The notes under the pieces are model-generated. The model was not told the DNA's origin and searched no databases. It worked only from the letters and a program-made list of their open reading frames with translations. Of a stretch of DNA of 64,000 bases, positions 44,701 to 52,891 are shown in pieces (within the stretch, counting starts at the first letter, position 1; each line of letters starts with the position of its first letter). Both the position numbers and the translations under genes were made by a program. Source of the DNA: an uncultured Oscillospiraceae bacterium (lineage in GTDB: Bacteria; Bacillota; Clostridia; Oscillospirales; Oscillospiraceae); the NCBI GenBank assembly GCA_949878425.1, contig CATLAL010000003.1, forward strand, positions 62,001 to 126,000, read 5' to 3'.

Positions 44701-45747
44701 CGGCGTCAGGTGGCGGCCTGGGTCCACGAAGGTCTGAAACCGCTCCCCAATCTCCCCGTCCCGGATCACCACCGCGCCGATCTCCGTGATGGCGTCCTGC
44801 TTCACCCGCAGTCCCGTGGTCTCGATGTCAAAGGCCACATACTCGTCTGTAAAGGAAAACTCCTTGTCCCCATGAACGGCCACCCGGTCGTCCAAATTGT
44901 TGACAAAATAGCCCTCCATGCCGTAGAGGAGCTTGATCTCCCCGGCGGAGTGCCATGCGTCCGGGAAGCCCTGGACCACGCCGTGGTCGGTGATGGCGAT
45001 GGCCGGGTGACCCCAGGACTCCGCCCGCTTGACCAGGTTCCCCTCCGGCCCCGCCTTGGGGTTCAGGGGGCTCAGGGCGTCCATATTGGAGAAGGTGGTG
45101 TGGGCGTGGAGCTCCACCCGCTTGACCGGGGCGGTGTCCAGCCGGAGCTCGTGGGGGTAGGTGGAGATATTTTTCGGGTCCAGCAGCACGTCGCTGCCGT
45201 CCCGGTTGAGCTTGACGTACCCCTGGACCTTCACCCACATGCCCGGCTTCACCCCCTTTTTCAGGGCGTTCTTCTCCTCCTTCTGCATGTACTTGGTAAC
45301 GCGCACGGAGGTCTGAAAGTCGGTCATGTCGAAGGTGAGGCAGAATACGCCGGGCCGGCGGGTCTCGTAGAGGTCGGAGAAGAACACCTTCCCCGCCACC
45401 ACCACGCTGCCCATCTTGGGATTCAGCCCCGCCATGGGCTGTACCGCCCCCTTGATGGCGCCGCCCATAATCACCTCGCCTCCGGCGGACTTTTTTTCCT
45501 CCTGCCTGGGGACCGCCGCCGTCACCTGGATGCGGACCTCCTTGAGCCCGTAGGCCTCCGCCACGGCGGCCTCCAGAGCCTCCTTCCCCTTCCCCAGGTC
45601 ACCCTGGACCGTGAGAGCCATTACCATTCTGCGGCTTTCGCGGATCACCTCCGCCGCCGTGAGATAGGCCCCGTTTAACGCCATCCGCAGCTCCCACGCT
45701 AACGATAATCCGGGAAATAATTCAAAAAACGGTATCTTCTGTGCCAT
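41776..45747 (-). CDS. polC: DNA polymerase III PolC-type alpha subunit
   Basis: 1323 residues. N-terminal domain and OB fold (MWVKVQGYVKL), a PHP domain split around an intrinsic 3'-5' exonuclease (ELHAHTTFSNMDAL, then YVAFDIETTGLRVKQDAITE with the exonuclease acidic pair and HHRASDDA), then the C-family polymerase core (PDIDLNFSGEYQARAH with the catalytic acidic residues, Zn-type cysteines CPKCRR...CPECG), and the C-terminal clamp-binding tail DTSQITLF. Slightly shorter than Bacillus PolC (about 1437). Characteristic of low-GC-lineage Gram-positives. Start ATG at 45747 after AGAGG. Confidence 0.96.
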   Translation of the reverse strand: MAQKIPFFELFPGLSLAWELRMALNGAYLTAAEVIRESRRMVMALTVQGDLGKGKEALEAAVAEAYGLKEVRIQVTAAVPRQEEKKSAGGEVIMGGAIKGAVQPMAGLNPKMGSVVVAGKVFFSDLYETRRPGVFCLTFDMTDFQTSVRVTKYMQKEEKNALKKGVKPGMWVKVQGYVKLNRDGSDVLLDPKNISTYPHELRLDTAPVKRVELHAHTTFSNMDALSPLNPKAGPEGNLVKRAESWGHPAIAITDHGVVQGFPDAWHSAGEIKLLYGMEGYFVNNLDDRVAVHGDKEFSFTDEYVAFDIETTGLRVKQDAITEIGAVVIRDGEIGERFQTFVDPGRHLTPEIIALTGITDQLLQGAPKPREALEAFLAFAGGRPLAAHNAEFDIGFIREGCRREGLDFDPTYVDTLILAQNLLPELGKYKLDIVAEHLKLPAFQHHRASDDAAACGLFLPHFFKRMEEELDVHTLQAVNPAMPALRSKGRANRRPRHIILIAKNKVGLKNLYQLVSMSNLKYFKRSPIVPKHELVRHREGLIIGAACEAGELFQAVEEYKDWAELRRIASFYDYLEIQPICNNAFLLREGKVKDEEELRQFNRTVVRLGEELGKPVCATGDVHFLDPEDEIYRHILLDTKKFSDCDEPMPIYFRTTDEMLEEFSYLGEEKALEVVVTNTRAIADQVETFDLLPKGKLFPPRLANSEQELNQLVWDKVHALYGDDPPQLIVDRLNVELGGILGKYDVVYMSAQKLVQRSLESGYLVGSRGSVGSSLAAYMSGITEVNALPPHYRCPKCRRSEFITDGSYGCGADMPDKNCPECGVPYVKDGFDIPFETFLGFGGGKVPDIDLNFSGEYQARAHRHAIEMFGETQVFRAGTIGTVAEKTAYGYVKKYLEARGLNPGHAEENRLALGCVGVKRTTGQHPGGLVVVPDDLDVEDFCPVQHPADAADSDIITTHFEYHCMEDNLLKLDMLGHDDPSMVRMLEDLTGVSAREIPLDDPDTMSLFTNSRALGFENDPILGPTGAVAIPEFNTKFTRQMLIDTQPKDFNTLVRLSGFSHGTDVWIGNARDLIVSGTASVTQTVGCRDDIMLYLISKGLDPKMSFKIMESVRKGKVKKGGFEEGWREAMEEHDVPAWYIESLAKIGYLFPKAHAVAYVMMAFRIAWFKVHRPLAFYAAFFSIRAKAFDAEYCCAGLEAVKRKLQEIWSNKDATAVEQDLAVTLEVCYEFYLRGFRFEPISIYESQATRFTPKGEDALIPPFTAVRGLGETAALDTVEKREGQDFISVEEFAMRCNKLSKTHIDQLRALGAFAGLADTSQITLF

Positions 45748-45782
45748 CGAAGCCTCTTTCTTATTACCAACATGTACTAGAA

Positions 45783-45966
45783 GGCATACATTCTTTTTCT
45801 TGAAAGAAAAAGAATCAAAAAGAACTTTATTCGCAAAGCTATCGCTTTGCTCTCGTCTTTCTGTAGGAAAGAAATGTATAAAGGGGCCAAAATATAAGCG
45901 AAACGTAGTTTCGCGCCAAAATTTTCTTTTGATTCTTTTCTTTTTTTTAAGAAAAGAATGTATGCC
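45783..45966. repeat. Two convergent copies of the dispersed AT-rich hairpin repeat
   Basis: Left copy (45783-45850): GGCATACATTCTTTTTCTTG and its hairpin arm AAAGAAAAAGAATCAAAAAG, then GCAAAG/CTTTGC. Right copy (45898-45966): GCGAAAC/GTTTCGC, TTTTCTTTTGATTC, the hairpin TTCTTTTC/GAAAAGAA and the end GTATGCC. They fill the polC-ispG gap. Confidence 0.8.
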
Positions 45967-45974
45967 GTATACCT

Positions 45975-47015
45975 CTATGGGAGTTTATGGATCTCCTCCA
46001 TGAGTGCGTTGACCAGCTGGTCTTGGGGGACCTTGCGGAGGATCCTGCCTTTTCGGAAGAGGAGGCCCTCCCCCTTTCCGCCGGCAATACCCACGTCGGC
46101 GTCCGCGGCCTCGCCGGGTCCGTTCACGGCGCAGCCCATCACCGCCACGGTGATGGACTTTTGGCAGTCCGCCAGGCGGCGCTCCACCTCCTGGGCCATG
46201 GGGATGAGGTCGATATTGGTCCGCCCGCAGGTGGGGCAGGCGATGAGGTTGGGGCCGTCCTGCCGCAGGCCGGCGGCCCGGAGGATCTTCTTGGCCGCGC
46301 AGACCTCCTCCACCGGGTCGGCGGTGAGGGTCACCCGCAGGGTATCCCCCACGCCCAGGCACAGCAGGCCCCCGATGCCCATGGCGGACTTGATGACGCC
46401 CATGGAGGGCGTTCCCGCCTCTGTCACGCCCAGGTGGAGGGGGTAGGGGCACCGCTGGCTCAGGAGCCGGTAGGCTTCCATGGTCACCGGCACGGAGGAG
46501 CACTTGACGGAGATGCAGATATCCGTGAAGTCAAATTTCTCCAGCAGGGCCGCCTGGCCCAGGGCGCTCTCCGCCAGGGCCTGGGCGGTGACGCCGCCGT
46601 ACCTGGCGCGCAGCTCCTTCTCCAGGGACCCGCCGTTGACGCCGATGCGGATGGGGATGCCCCTGGCCCGGCAGGCGTCCGCTACGGCCCTCACCCGGTC
46701 CTCCCCGCCGATGTTGCCGGGGTTGATGCGGATTTTATCCACCCCTTGGTCAGCGCACTCCAGGGCCAGCCTGTAGTCAAAGTGGATATCCGCCACCAGC
46801 GGGATGTGAATTTGGCTCTTAATGGCCCCCACGGCCCTGGCGGCGGCCAGGTCGGGGACCGCCACCCGGACGATCTCGCACCCCGCCTCCTCCAGGCGCA
46901 GGATCTGCTCCACCGTGGCGGGCGCGTCGTGGGTTTTGGTGCTGCACATGGACTGGATGGATACCGGCGCGCCGCCGCCCACCGGGACGGAGCCCACCAT
47001 AATCCGGTTAGTCAT
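45975..47015 (-). CDS. ispG: 4-hydroxy-3-methylbut-2-en-1-yl diphosphate synthase IspG
   Basis: 346 residues. Starts MTNRIMVGSVPVGGGAP, followed by VSIQSMCSTKTHD, typical of IspG. The C-terminal iron-sulfur domain has CPTCGRTNIDL and the later MGCAVNGPGEA Cys. It makes HMBPP from MEcPP in the MEP isoprenoid pathway, with reduced ferredoxin or flavodoxin. It follows rseP by 12 nt and belongs to the uppS-cdsA-dxr-rseP-ispG unit, supplying isoprenoid for the undecaprenyl carrier. Confidence 0.97.
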   Translation of the reverse strand: MTNRIMVGSVPVGGGAPVSIQSMCSTKTHDAPATVEQILRLEEAGCEIVRVAVPDLAAARAVGAIKSQIHIPLVADIHFDYRLALECADQGVDKIRINPGNIGGEDRVRAVADACRARGIPIRIGVNGGSLEKELRARYGGVTAQALAESALGQAALLEKFDFTDICISVKCSSVPVTMEAYRLLSQRCPYPLHLGVTEAGTPSMGVIKSAMGIGGLLCLGVGDTLRVTLTADPVEEVCAAKKILRAAGLRQDGPNLIACPTCGRTNIDLIPMAQEVERRLADCQKSITVAVMGCAVNGPGEAADADVGIAGGKGEGLLFRKGRILRKVPQDQLVNALMEEIHKLP

Positions 47016-47027
47016 ACCGATCCCCCC

Positions 47028-48089
47028 TTAACTAAAGAGCCGGCGCACGTCGTTAAAGGTAACAAAGAGCATCAGTCCCATCAGCAGGGCGAAGAACACC
47101 ATGTTGATCACCGCCTCGTACTTCACTGGCACCTTCCGCCTGAAGAGCTCCTCCGACAGGGTGGAGATCACCAGGAACAGGATGTGCCCGCCGTCCAGGG
47201 CGGGAATGGGCAGCAGGTTCATCACCGCCAGATTGACCGAGATGAAGGCCCCGAAGTAGATGATATTTTGCAGCGCCGCAGCCACGCTGGCGCTCTGGTT
47301 GCCCATGTCGTTGATGGTGGAGACAATGCCCACCGGGCCATTGAGGTCCGTCACGCCGGCGCTGCCCGTCACCAGCATCTTCAGACTGAACCAGACTGTG
47401 CGCACAAAGTCAATGGCATTGTACCAGGTATATTGCAGTTTCGCCCCCAGGGTCGCCTCCCGGACGGTCACCCCCCGGTAGAGTCCGTACCCCTCATAGG
47501 ACGCCCCAGAACTGTCCGAATAGGTCCGCACGGGGAGATTTTTCAGCTCCACCTTCTCCCCATCCCGCAGAACCACCAGGTCAATGGGCTCCCTGTTCGC
47601 CAGCATCAGCAGCAGATCCACATCGCTGGCCAGGTAGACCCGGGAGCCGTTAATGGACCAGAATACGTCTCCCTCCTCCAGGGCGGCCTGGTTGACAGAC
47701 TCAAACTCCGGGGCGGTCCCCGCGATCACAGGGACCGTGAAGCCGGCGGCCCGGCAGTTGAGGACCAGCAGGATGAAAACGCCCACCAGGAAATTCATAA
47801 TTGCCCCGGCGGCGAAAACCCAGCACTTTTTCCAGAACCCCTGGTTGCTCAGGCTGTGGGGATCGTCGGATTCCTCCTCCTCCCCCTCCATGGCGCAGTA
47901 GCCGCCAATGGGCAGCGCCCGGAGGGAAAACTGAGTCCCCTTCTTCCCCACCTTCTTCCAGATGGCGGGGCCCATGCCGATGGAAAATTCGTGGACTGTC
48001 ACGCCGCACAGCCGCGCGGCGATAAAATGTCCCCACTCGTGGGCTGCAATCAGAATGCCAAACAATAGGATAGCCAGAATAATGTACAT
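47028..48089 (-). CDS. rseP: RseP-family intramembrane zinc metalloprotease
   Basis: 353 residues. The active-site HEWGH is at 17-21 in the first membrane segment and the second zinc motif is LDGGH near 302-306. A PDZ-like region lies around 120-190 (EEGDVFWSINGSRV). Site-2 protease; in Firmicutes it cleaves anti-sigma factors or signal peptides. About four membrane segments. Encoded between the TIM-barrel isomerase and ispG in the conserved dxr-rseP-ispG neighbourhood. Confidence 0.95.
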   Translation of the reverse strand: MYIILAILLFGILIAAHEWGHFIAARLCGVTVHEFSIGMGPAIWKKVGKKGTQFSLRALPIGGYCAMEGEEEESDDPHSLSNQGFWKKCWVFAAGAIMNFLVGVFILLVLNCRAAGFTVPVIAGTAPEFESVNQAALEEGDVFWSINGSRVYLASDVDLLLMLANREPIDLVVLRDGEKVELKNLPVRTYSDSSGASYEGYGLYRGVTVREATLGAKLQYTWYNAIDFVRTVWFSLKMLVTGSAGVTDLNGPVGIVSTINDMGNQSASVAAALQNIIYFGAFISVNLAVMNLLPIPALDGGHILFLVISTLSEELFRRKVPVKYEAVINMVFFALLMGLMLFVTFNDVRRLFS

Positions 48090-48204
48090 AGTATTACCTC
48101 TTTGCTGGGTAGTTTAGCCGCGCCCTCCGGACGCGGGGGAATTGGCTTTGCGCCGTCCCTGTTCGCTCGATGGACTTTCTTTCCCGGGGCTGGCGCGTCC
48201 TCGT

Positions 48205-48984
48205 TCACTGCATGCGAAGCCGCCGGACAGATAGCCTCAGCCCCTCCACTGTCTTGGTCTCCAGGACCATCCGGCAGCCAAGGCTGTCTGCTAAGGCAAG
48301 ATACTTAGGTATGTCAATCTCCCCCTCGCCAAGCGGGAGATGATTCTTCGGGCCTTTCCCGTCGTGAATATGAAAGTGGAGCAGGCGCTCCCGCCTCTGA
48401 AGCAGAGCGGCCTCATCCTGATAGCCCGCGCTGTGGCTGTGACCGATGTCATAGGTCAGCCCAAACACCGGACTCTGGAGCAGCAGGTCCATGGCCTCCA
48501 CCTGAAAATCCAGAAAGCCGTTGGTATTTTCTATGGAGATTCTGACGCCCGCCCCGCCAATGGCAATCTCACATTTCTCCCGGAAAGCTGCCATACCGGT
48601 CAAATACGCCTCCCGGCAGAGGTCAAATAGAAACACCTTTTTACCCGGCAAGGTAAAGTATACGCCTGTGGACAGATGCATATTCAATATTGGGATTTCA
48701 AGCTCTGTGGCCAGTTGAATCGTTTCTAAGATCGTTCGGAGGTAGGCCTCTGCCACATAAGGGTTGAAGTCGCTGACATTCAGATTTTCATCCAGATGAA
48801 TGGTGTAATAGACGCCGTACTCCCTGGATATCTCCCGCAGGCGGGCGGTGTCGATTCGGTCCGTCTGGTACTGGGGCAGGTTCATGTTCAGCTCAATGAA
48901 TTGCAGCCCCAGCTCCCGGCACAGCTCAGCGCAGTCCGCAAGCTCCGGAAGTTCAATCAAAGTCGGCATCCCCAAATGCGTCAT
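48205..48984 (-). CDS. Xylose-isomerase-like TIM-barrel protein (AP-endonuclease family 2)
   Basis: 259 residues of the sugar phosphate isomerase/epimerase superfamily. Metal-binding type residues: YTIHLDENLN, NMHLSTG, ISIENTNG, TYDIGHSHSAG, LLHFHIHDGKG and the closing MVLETKT. No more precise function can be given; candidates are a sugar isomerase or an endonuclease IV relative. The start at 48984 overlaps the dxr stop by 4 nt and has GGAGG seven nt upstream. Its insertion between dxr and rseP is unusual because those genes are normally adjacent. Confidence 0.8.
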   Translation of the reverse strand: MTHLGMPTLIELPELADCAELCRELGLQFIELNMNLPQYQTDRIDTARLREISREYGVYYTIHLDENLNVSDFNPYVAEAYLRTILETIQLATELEIPILNMHLSTGVYFTLPGKKVFLFDLCREAYLTGMAAFREKCEIAIGGAGVRISIENTNGFLDFQVEAMDLLLQSPVFGLTYDIGHSHSAGYQDEAALLQRRERLLHFHIHDGKGPKNHLPLGEGEIDIPKYLALADSLGCRMVLETKTVEGLRLSVRRLRMQ

Positions 48985-50129
48985 GGGATGGCCTCCATAA
49001 CGCATTCCCGGGCTTTTTGGTCCGCCTCCAGAATATCCTCCAGCCGGGGGCTGGACCGCTGCGGCACGGCGTTCAGCGCCGCCTCCACCAGCTCCGGGAT
49101 CCGGCCAAAGGCGATCTCCTCCCGGAGGAACAGCCCCACCGCCGCCTCGTTGGCCCCGTTGAGCACCGCGCAGGCGGTTCCGCCGGCCCTGGCACAGTCT
49201 ACAGCCATTTTCAGACAGGGGAACGCCTCCAGGTCCGGCCTCTGGAAGGTCAGCGGCGGACAGGAGAGCAGATCCAGCCCCGGCAGCTGGGATGCCGCCC
49301 GGTTGGGCCAGGTCAGGGCGTAGCGGATGGGCAGGCGCATGTCCGGGGTGCCCAGCTGGGCCAGCACCGCCCCGTCCTGGAACTCCACCATGGAGTGGAC
49401 AATGCTCTGCCGGTGGATCACCACGTCCACCTGTTCCGCCGGCAGCTGGAAGAGGTGCATGGCCTCGATCACCTCCAGGCCCTTGTTCATCAGGGTGGCG
49501 CAGTCCACGGTGATCTTCTCCCCCATGGTCCAGTTGGGGTGGCGCAGGGCGTCGGCGCGGGTCTTTGCCGCCGTCTCCTCCCGGCTCAGGCCGAAGAAGG
49601 GCCCACCGGAGCAGGTCAGCAGCAGCCGCCGGACCTCCCCGGGGTCCCGGCAGCCCTGGAGGCACTGGAAGATGGCGGAGTGCTCGCTGTCTACAGGGAT
49701 AATAGACCCGCCGTACTTCCTGGCCGCCTCTGTCACCAGCGCTCCAGCACAGACCAAAGTCTCCTTGTTGGCCAGAGCCACCCGCTTGCCCTGCCGGAGG
49801 GCCGCCAGGGTGGGCTGAAGCCCCGCCATGCCCACCACGGCGGCAACCACTGCGTCGCTCTCCGGGAGAGACGCAGCCTCAATGACGCCCTCCAGGCCGT
49901 AGGCCACCTTGATGTCCAGGTCCCGCAGCCGCCGGGCCAGCTCCAGGGCCGGCTCCATCTCGTAGAGCACCGCCAGCCGGGGCCGGAACTGCCGCACCTG
50001 GCGCTCCAGGAGGTCGACGCTGTGATGAGCTGTCAAGGCATTTACCTTTATCCCCAGCGCGGCGCAGACCTCTAGAGTCTGCCGGCCAATGGACCCGGTG
50101 GAGCCGAGGAGTGAAATGGCGCTCACCAC
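48981..50129 (-). CDS. dxr: 1-deoxy-D-xylulose-5-phosphate reductoisomerase
   Basis: 382 residues. NADPH loop GSTGSIG at 9-15, ALANKETLVCAG, then PVDSEHSAIFQ and metal ligand region, and the SCPPLTFQRPDLEAFPCL block. It converts DXP to MEP, the committed step of the MEP pathway. The start is GTG; two GTGs are adjacent (50129 and 50126), following GGAGG. Part of the lipid/isoprenoid gene string with cdsA and uppS upstream. Confidence 0.96.
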   Translation of the reverse strand: MVSAISLLGSTGSIGRQTLEVCAALGIKVNALTAHHSVDLLERQVRQFRPRLAVLYEMEPALELARRLRDLDIKVAYGLEGVIEAASLPESDAVVAAVVGMAGLQPTLAALRQGKRVALANKETLVCAGALVTEAARKYGGSIIPVDSEHSAIFQCLQGCRDPGEVRRLLLTCSGGPFFGLSREETAAKTRADALRHPNWTMGEKITVDCATLMNKGLEVIEAMHLFQLPAEQVDVVIHRQSIVHSMVEFQDGAVLAQLGTPDMRLPIRYALTWPNRAASQLPGLDLLSCPPLTFQRPDLEAFPCLKMAVDCARAGGTACAVLNGANEAAVGLFLREEIAFGRIPELVEAALNAVPQRSSPRLEDILEADQKARECVMEAIP

Positions 50130-50191
50130 AGCCCTCCGCCCCCCTTCCGCCGTTTTCCGTTTTCTCTGAGCATTGGAAATTCCTCCCTATC

Positions 50192-50992
50192 CTATGCGAA
50201 AAGGGGCAGAAGTATCCCCAGCACCGGCGCCACGAAGAGCACGCTGTCGAACCGGTCCAGCACGCCGCCGTGGGCCAGGAAGATCGTTCCATAGTCCTTC
50301 ACGCCGAACTCCCGCTTGACGAGGGAAAAGCTGAGATCCCCGATCTGGGCCACGACGCCGCAAAACAGTGCCAGCAGGGCCATGGACCCGTACCGGATGC
50401 TCCCGCCGAACCACCGGTTCATCACAAGGGCAAAAATAAGCCCGCAGATCACGTTGCCCGCCAGGCCGCCGAGGAAGCCCTCTACTGTCTTTTTCGGGCT
50501 GACCTTGGGGGCCAGCTTGTGCCTGCCGAGGGCCAGGCCGGTGAAGTAGGCGAAGGTGTCGCAGGCAAAGCTGAGGAGGAAGGGCAGCAGCAGGTACCCC
50601 CTGTGCCCCCCCAGGGCCTGGATGCGAAAAAAGGAGCTGAAGGAGTAGGGGATGAGCGTCGCGCCGAAGAGGCCCGCCAGCAGGTGGACGATCTTGATCT
50701 CCCCCGCCCGCCAAATTGCCACGGCAAAGGCCAGCAGGCAGTAGAGCGCCAGACTGGGCGCCAGCCACTGAGGCAGTCCCCAGCCGCACAGTATCGCCCA
50801 CGCGGCGCAATACACGGTCAACCGGCACAGCAGCCGGCTGGACCGTGCGGCGCCTACACATTTCATCAGCTCATAGGCCCCCACACCGGACAGCGCCGCT
50901 AGGGCCAGGGCCAGCAGCCACTCCGGCCCCCACAGCACGACGTACAGCAGGACCGGCACGCCGATGGCCGCCACTAAAATTCTTGATTTCAT
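50192..50992 (-). CDS. cdsA: Phosphatidate cytidylyltransferase
   Basis: 266-residue polytopic enzyme with about 7-8 membrane segments. The CDP-diglyceride synthetase signature is near the C-terminus: SPKKTVEGFLGGLAG, followed by GDLSFSLVKREFGVKDYG. It makes CDP-diacylglycerol for phospholipid synthesis. Located 37 nt after uppS and before dxr, as in most Firmicutes. Confidence 0.95.
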   Translation of the reverse strand: MKSRILVAAIGVPVLLYVVLWGPEWLLALALAALSGVGAYELMKCVGAARSSRLLCRLTVYCAAWAILCGWGLPQWLAPSLALYCLLAFAVAIWRAGEIKIVHLLAGLFGATLIPYSFSSFFRIQALGGHRGYLLLPFLLSFACDTFAYFTGLALGRHKLAPKVSPKKTVEGFLGGLAGNVICGLIFALVMNRWFGGSIRYGSMALLALFCGVVAQIGDLSFSLVKREFGVKDYGTIFLAHGGVLDRFDSVLFVAPVLGILLPLFA

Positions 50993-51029
50993 GGGAAGCC
51001 TCCCCTTTTTTCTCTAAATGACCAATTTT

Positions 51030-51782
51030 TCAAATTCCGCCGAACCGCCGGTCCCGGCTCTGATAGGCGGCAATGGCCCGGTGCAGCTCCTCCCTGGTGA
51101 AGTCCGGCCACAGCACGTCCGTGAAGTACAACTCCGCGTAGGCGCACTGCCACAGCAGAAAATTGCTCAGCCGCAGCTCCCCGCCTGGGCGGATCAGCAG
51201 CTCCGGACTGGGAATTCCGGCGGAGTAGAGGTACTTCTCAAAGATATCCTCCGTAAGGTCCTCCGGTTTTACAGCACCTGCGGCGCAGTCTTTTGCAAAC
51301 ATCTTTGCCCCGTGGACGATCTCCGCCCTGCCGCCGTAGTTGATGCAGATGCTGCAAAGGCATCCGGTCAGGCGGCCGGAGATGGCGTTGCAGCGGTCCA
51401 CCAGCTCCCGCAGCTCCCCGCTCAGAGGCGTCAGATCCCCCATGAACCGCAGCCGCACGTTGTCCCGCTCCATGGTCTCAATGGCCTCCAGCAGATAGCG
51501 TTTGAGCAGCCCCATGATGGTGTCCACCTCGTCCTGAGGCCGCTTCCAGTTTTCGGTGGAGAAGGCGTAGACCGTGAGATATTCCAGGCCGATGTCCCGG
51601 CAGTAGGTGGCGATGGTCCGGAAGGTCTCCGAGCCAACCTTGTGCCCGGCGGTACGGGGCAGCCCCCGACGCTTCGCCCAGCGGCCGTTGCCGTCCAGTA
51701 TAATCGCGATGTGGCGGGGCAGACGGTCAAAATCCACCTGCCCCGCCGCGCTGCCACTCTTTTTCCAAAAAGCCAGCTTCAT
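51030..51782 (-). CDS. uppS: Isoprenyl transferase (undecaprenyl diphosphate synthase type)
   Basis: 250 residues, cis-prenyltransferase. The pyrophosphate loop is HIAIILDGNGRWAKRRG with catalytic D30. FSTENWKRP, ICINYGGRAEIV and LLIRPGGELRLSNFLLWQ are conserved. It builds the C55 lipid carrier used for peptidoglycan and probably for the glycan made from the Pel-like locus accessory enzymes. First of the uppS-cdsA-dxr-(TIM)-rseP-ispG gene string. Confidence 0.97.
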   Translation of the reverse strand: MKLAFWKKSGSAAGQVDFDRLPRHIAIILDGNGRWAKRRGLPRTAGHKVGSETFRTIATYCRDIGLEYLTVYAFSTENWKRPQDEVDTIMGLLKRYLLEAIETMERDNVRLRFMGDLTPLSGELRELVDRCNAISGRLTGCLCSICINYGGRAEIVHGAKMFAKDCAAGAVKPEDLTEDIFEKYLYSAGIPSPELLIRPGGELRLSNFLLWQCAYAELYFTDVLWPDFTREELHRAIAAYQSRDRRFGGI

Positions 51783-51833
51783 ATTGACCTCACTTCAGGT
51801 ACAAATAAGGCATGCTAAGGAGGCACACATAAG

Positions 51834-51911
51834 GCGCGCATTCTTTTTGTTTATGAAGAAAGAATAAAGAATCAAAAAGAAACACTTTTTGCGGAAAACT
51901 TCGTTTTCCTT
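51834..51911 (-). repeat. Dispersed AT-rich hairpin repeat, degenerate copy
   Basis: GCGCATTCTTTTTGTTTATG, AAGAAAGAATAAAGAATCAA and AAAGAAAC, followed by GCGGAAAAC/GTTTTCC-type stem. Diverged from the other copies but same order of parts. Confidence 0.55.
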
Positions 51912-52234
51912 TTATCTTTTATTGCAGCAGTCTCCAAAATAGCCGCTGTTCCTGCATAGGCCGCAGAAATCATTTTTCAAATCTCATGAAAAACAGTTGG
52001 CCGGGCTGCCCTGTTGCGTACAGCCTGGGACCGTTTTTCTCCCCGCATTGAGGGAGCACAAGCCTCCGCGGCAGCCAAGCCCAAAAGAAAGCGTGGCCAG
52101 GCCCGGCGTTGGGCCGTGTACGGCGGGATATAAGACCGTACAAAAAGCATATTGACAACTGAATTGGTTAAGCTGGATTTCCGCAGCAATCCTATTGAAC
52201 CGCTTGACGCTCCTCTGGCCCCGAGCAAGCACCG

Positions 52235-52290
52235 TTAAAGTTCTTTTTGCTTGCTTTTTCTTTCAGGAAAAAGTAAGACCGTGCGAAGCG
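52235..52290 (+). repeat. Dispersed AT-rich hairpin repeat, degenerate copy (plus orientation)
   Basis: AAAGTTCTTTTTGCTTGC, then TTTTTCTTTC-AGG-AAAAAG hairpin and a diverged end (AAGACCGTGCG instead of GTATGCC). Confidence 0.5.
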
Positions 52291-52336
52291 CACCTTGACA
52301 ACTGAATAGTTGAAAAATTGATTCCCTGTACAAGGA

Positions 52337-52891
52337 TCAGACCTCCAGCAGCTCCTTCTCCTTCTTCTCGGTCAGCGCGTCGATCTCCCTGCACATGTCG
52401 TCGGTCATCTTCTGGATGTCCTTCTCCGCAATCTTCATGTCGTCCTCGGTAATCTCGCCGTTCTTTTTCTGGGCCTTAAAGGTCTCCACCGCATCCCGGC
52501 GAATGTTCCGGATGGCTACCTTACCGCCTTCGGCGTATTTGGCGATCTGCTTGACCAGCTCCTTGCGGCGCTCCTCGGTGAGCTGGGGGAAGGCCAGACG
52601 GATAATCTTGCCGTCGTTCTGGGGGTTGATGCCCAGGTCGGACTCCTGGATGGCCTTGCAGATGAGCTTCACCGCCCCGGCGTCCCAGGGCTGGATGGTC
52701 AGGGTGCGGGGGTCCGGTGAGCCGATGGAGGCGATCTGATGGATGGGGGTGGGCGTTCCGTAGTAGTCCACCTGGATCCGGTCCAGCACGGCGGCGCTGG
52801 CCCGGCCCGCCCGCACGGCGGCAAAATCCGCGGATACGGAGTTCACGGATTTTTTCATTTTTTCCTCAAAAACCTTGTATTCGCTTTTCAT
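52337..52891 (-). CDS. frr: Ribosome recycling factor
   Basis: 184 residues, exact family length. Begins MKSEYKVFEEKMKKSVN; conserved VDYYGTPTPIHQIASIG, RLAFPQLTEERRKELVKQ and AIRNIRRDA are all present. It splits post-termination ribosomes with EF-G. It overlaps pyrH by 4 nt (ATGA), as in many bacteria. Confidence 0.98.
   Translation of the reverse strand: MKSEYKVFEEKMKKSVNSVSADFAAVRAGRASAAVLDRIQVDYYGTPTPIHQIASIGSPDPRTLTIQPWDAGAVKLICKAIQESDLGINPQNDGKIIRLAFPQLTEERRKELVKQIAKYAEGGKVAIRNIRRDAVETFKAQKKNGEITEDDMKIAEKDIQKMTDDMCREIDALTEKKEKELLEV

Larger units (their letters stand above)
51783..52336. other. Intergenic region frr-uppS with repeats
   Basis: About 550 nt without a credible gene. It holds a degenerate copy of the dispersed hairpin repeat (51834-51911), another at 52235-52290, and a direct repeat: TAAGACCGT...TTGACAACTGAAT at 52131-52164 and again at 52274-52308. 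Short reading frames in 51970-52232 lack ribosome binding sites and family features and are not called. Confidence 0.6.

Noticed and set aside
41845-45678. Very long open frame on the plus strand opposite polC
   Set aside because: It is an antisense shadow of a GC-rich gene: low-complexity His/Gly/Val/Leu-rich translation with no family likeness, while the minus strand encodes a complete PolC.
51970-52232. Short overlapping frames in the frr-uppS gap
   Set aside because: No ribosome binding site, no conserved pattern, three frames equally open, so chance.
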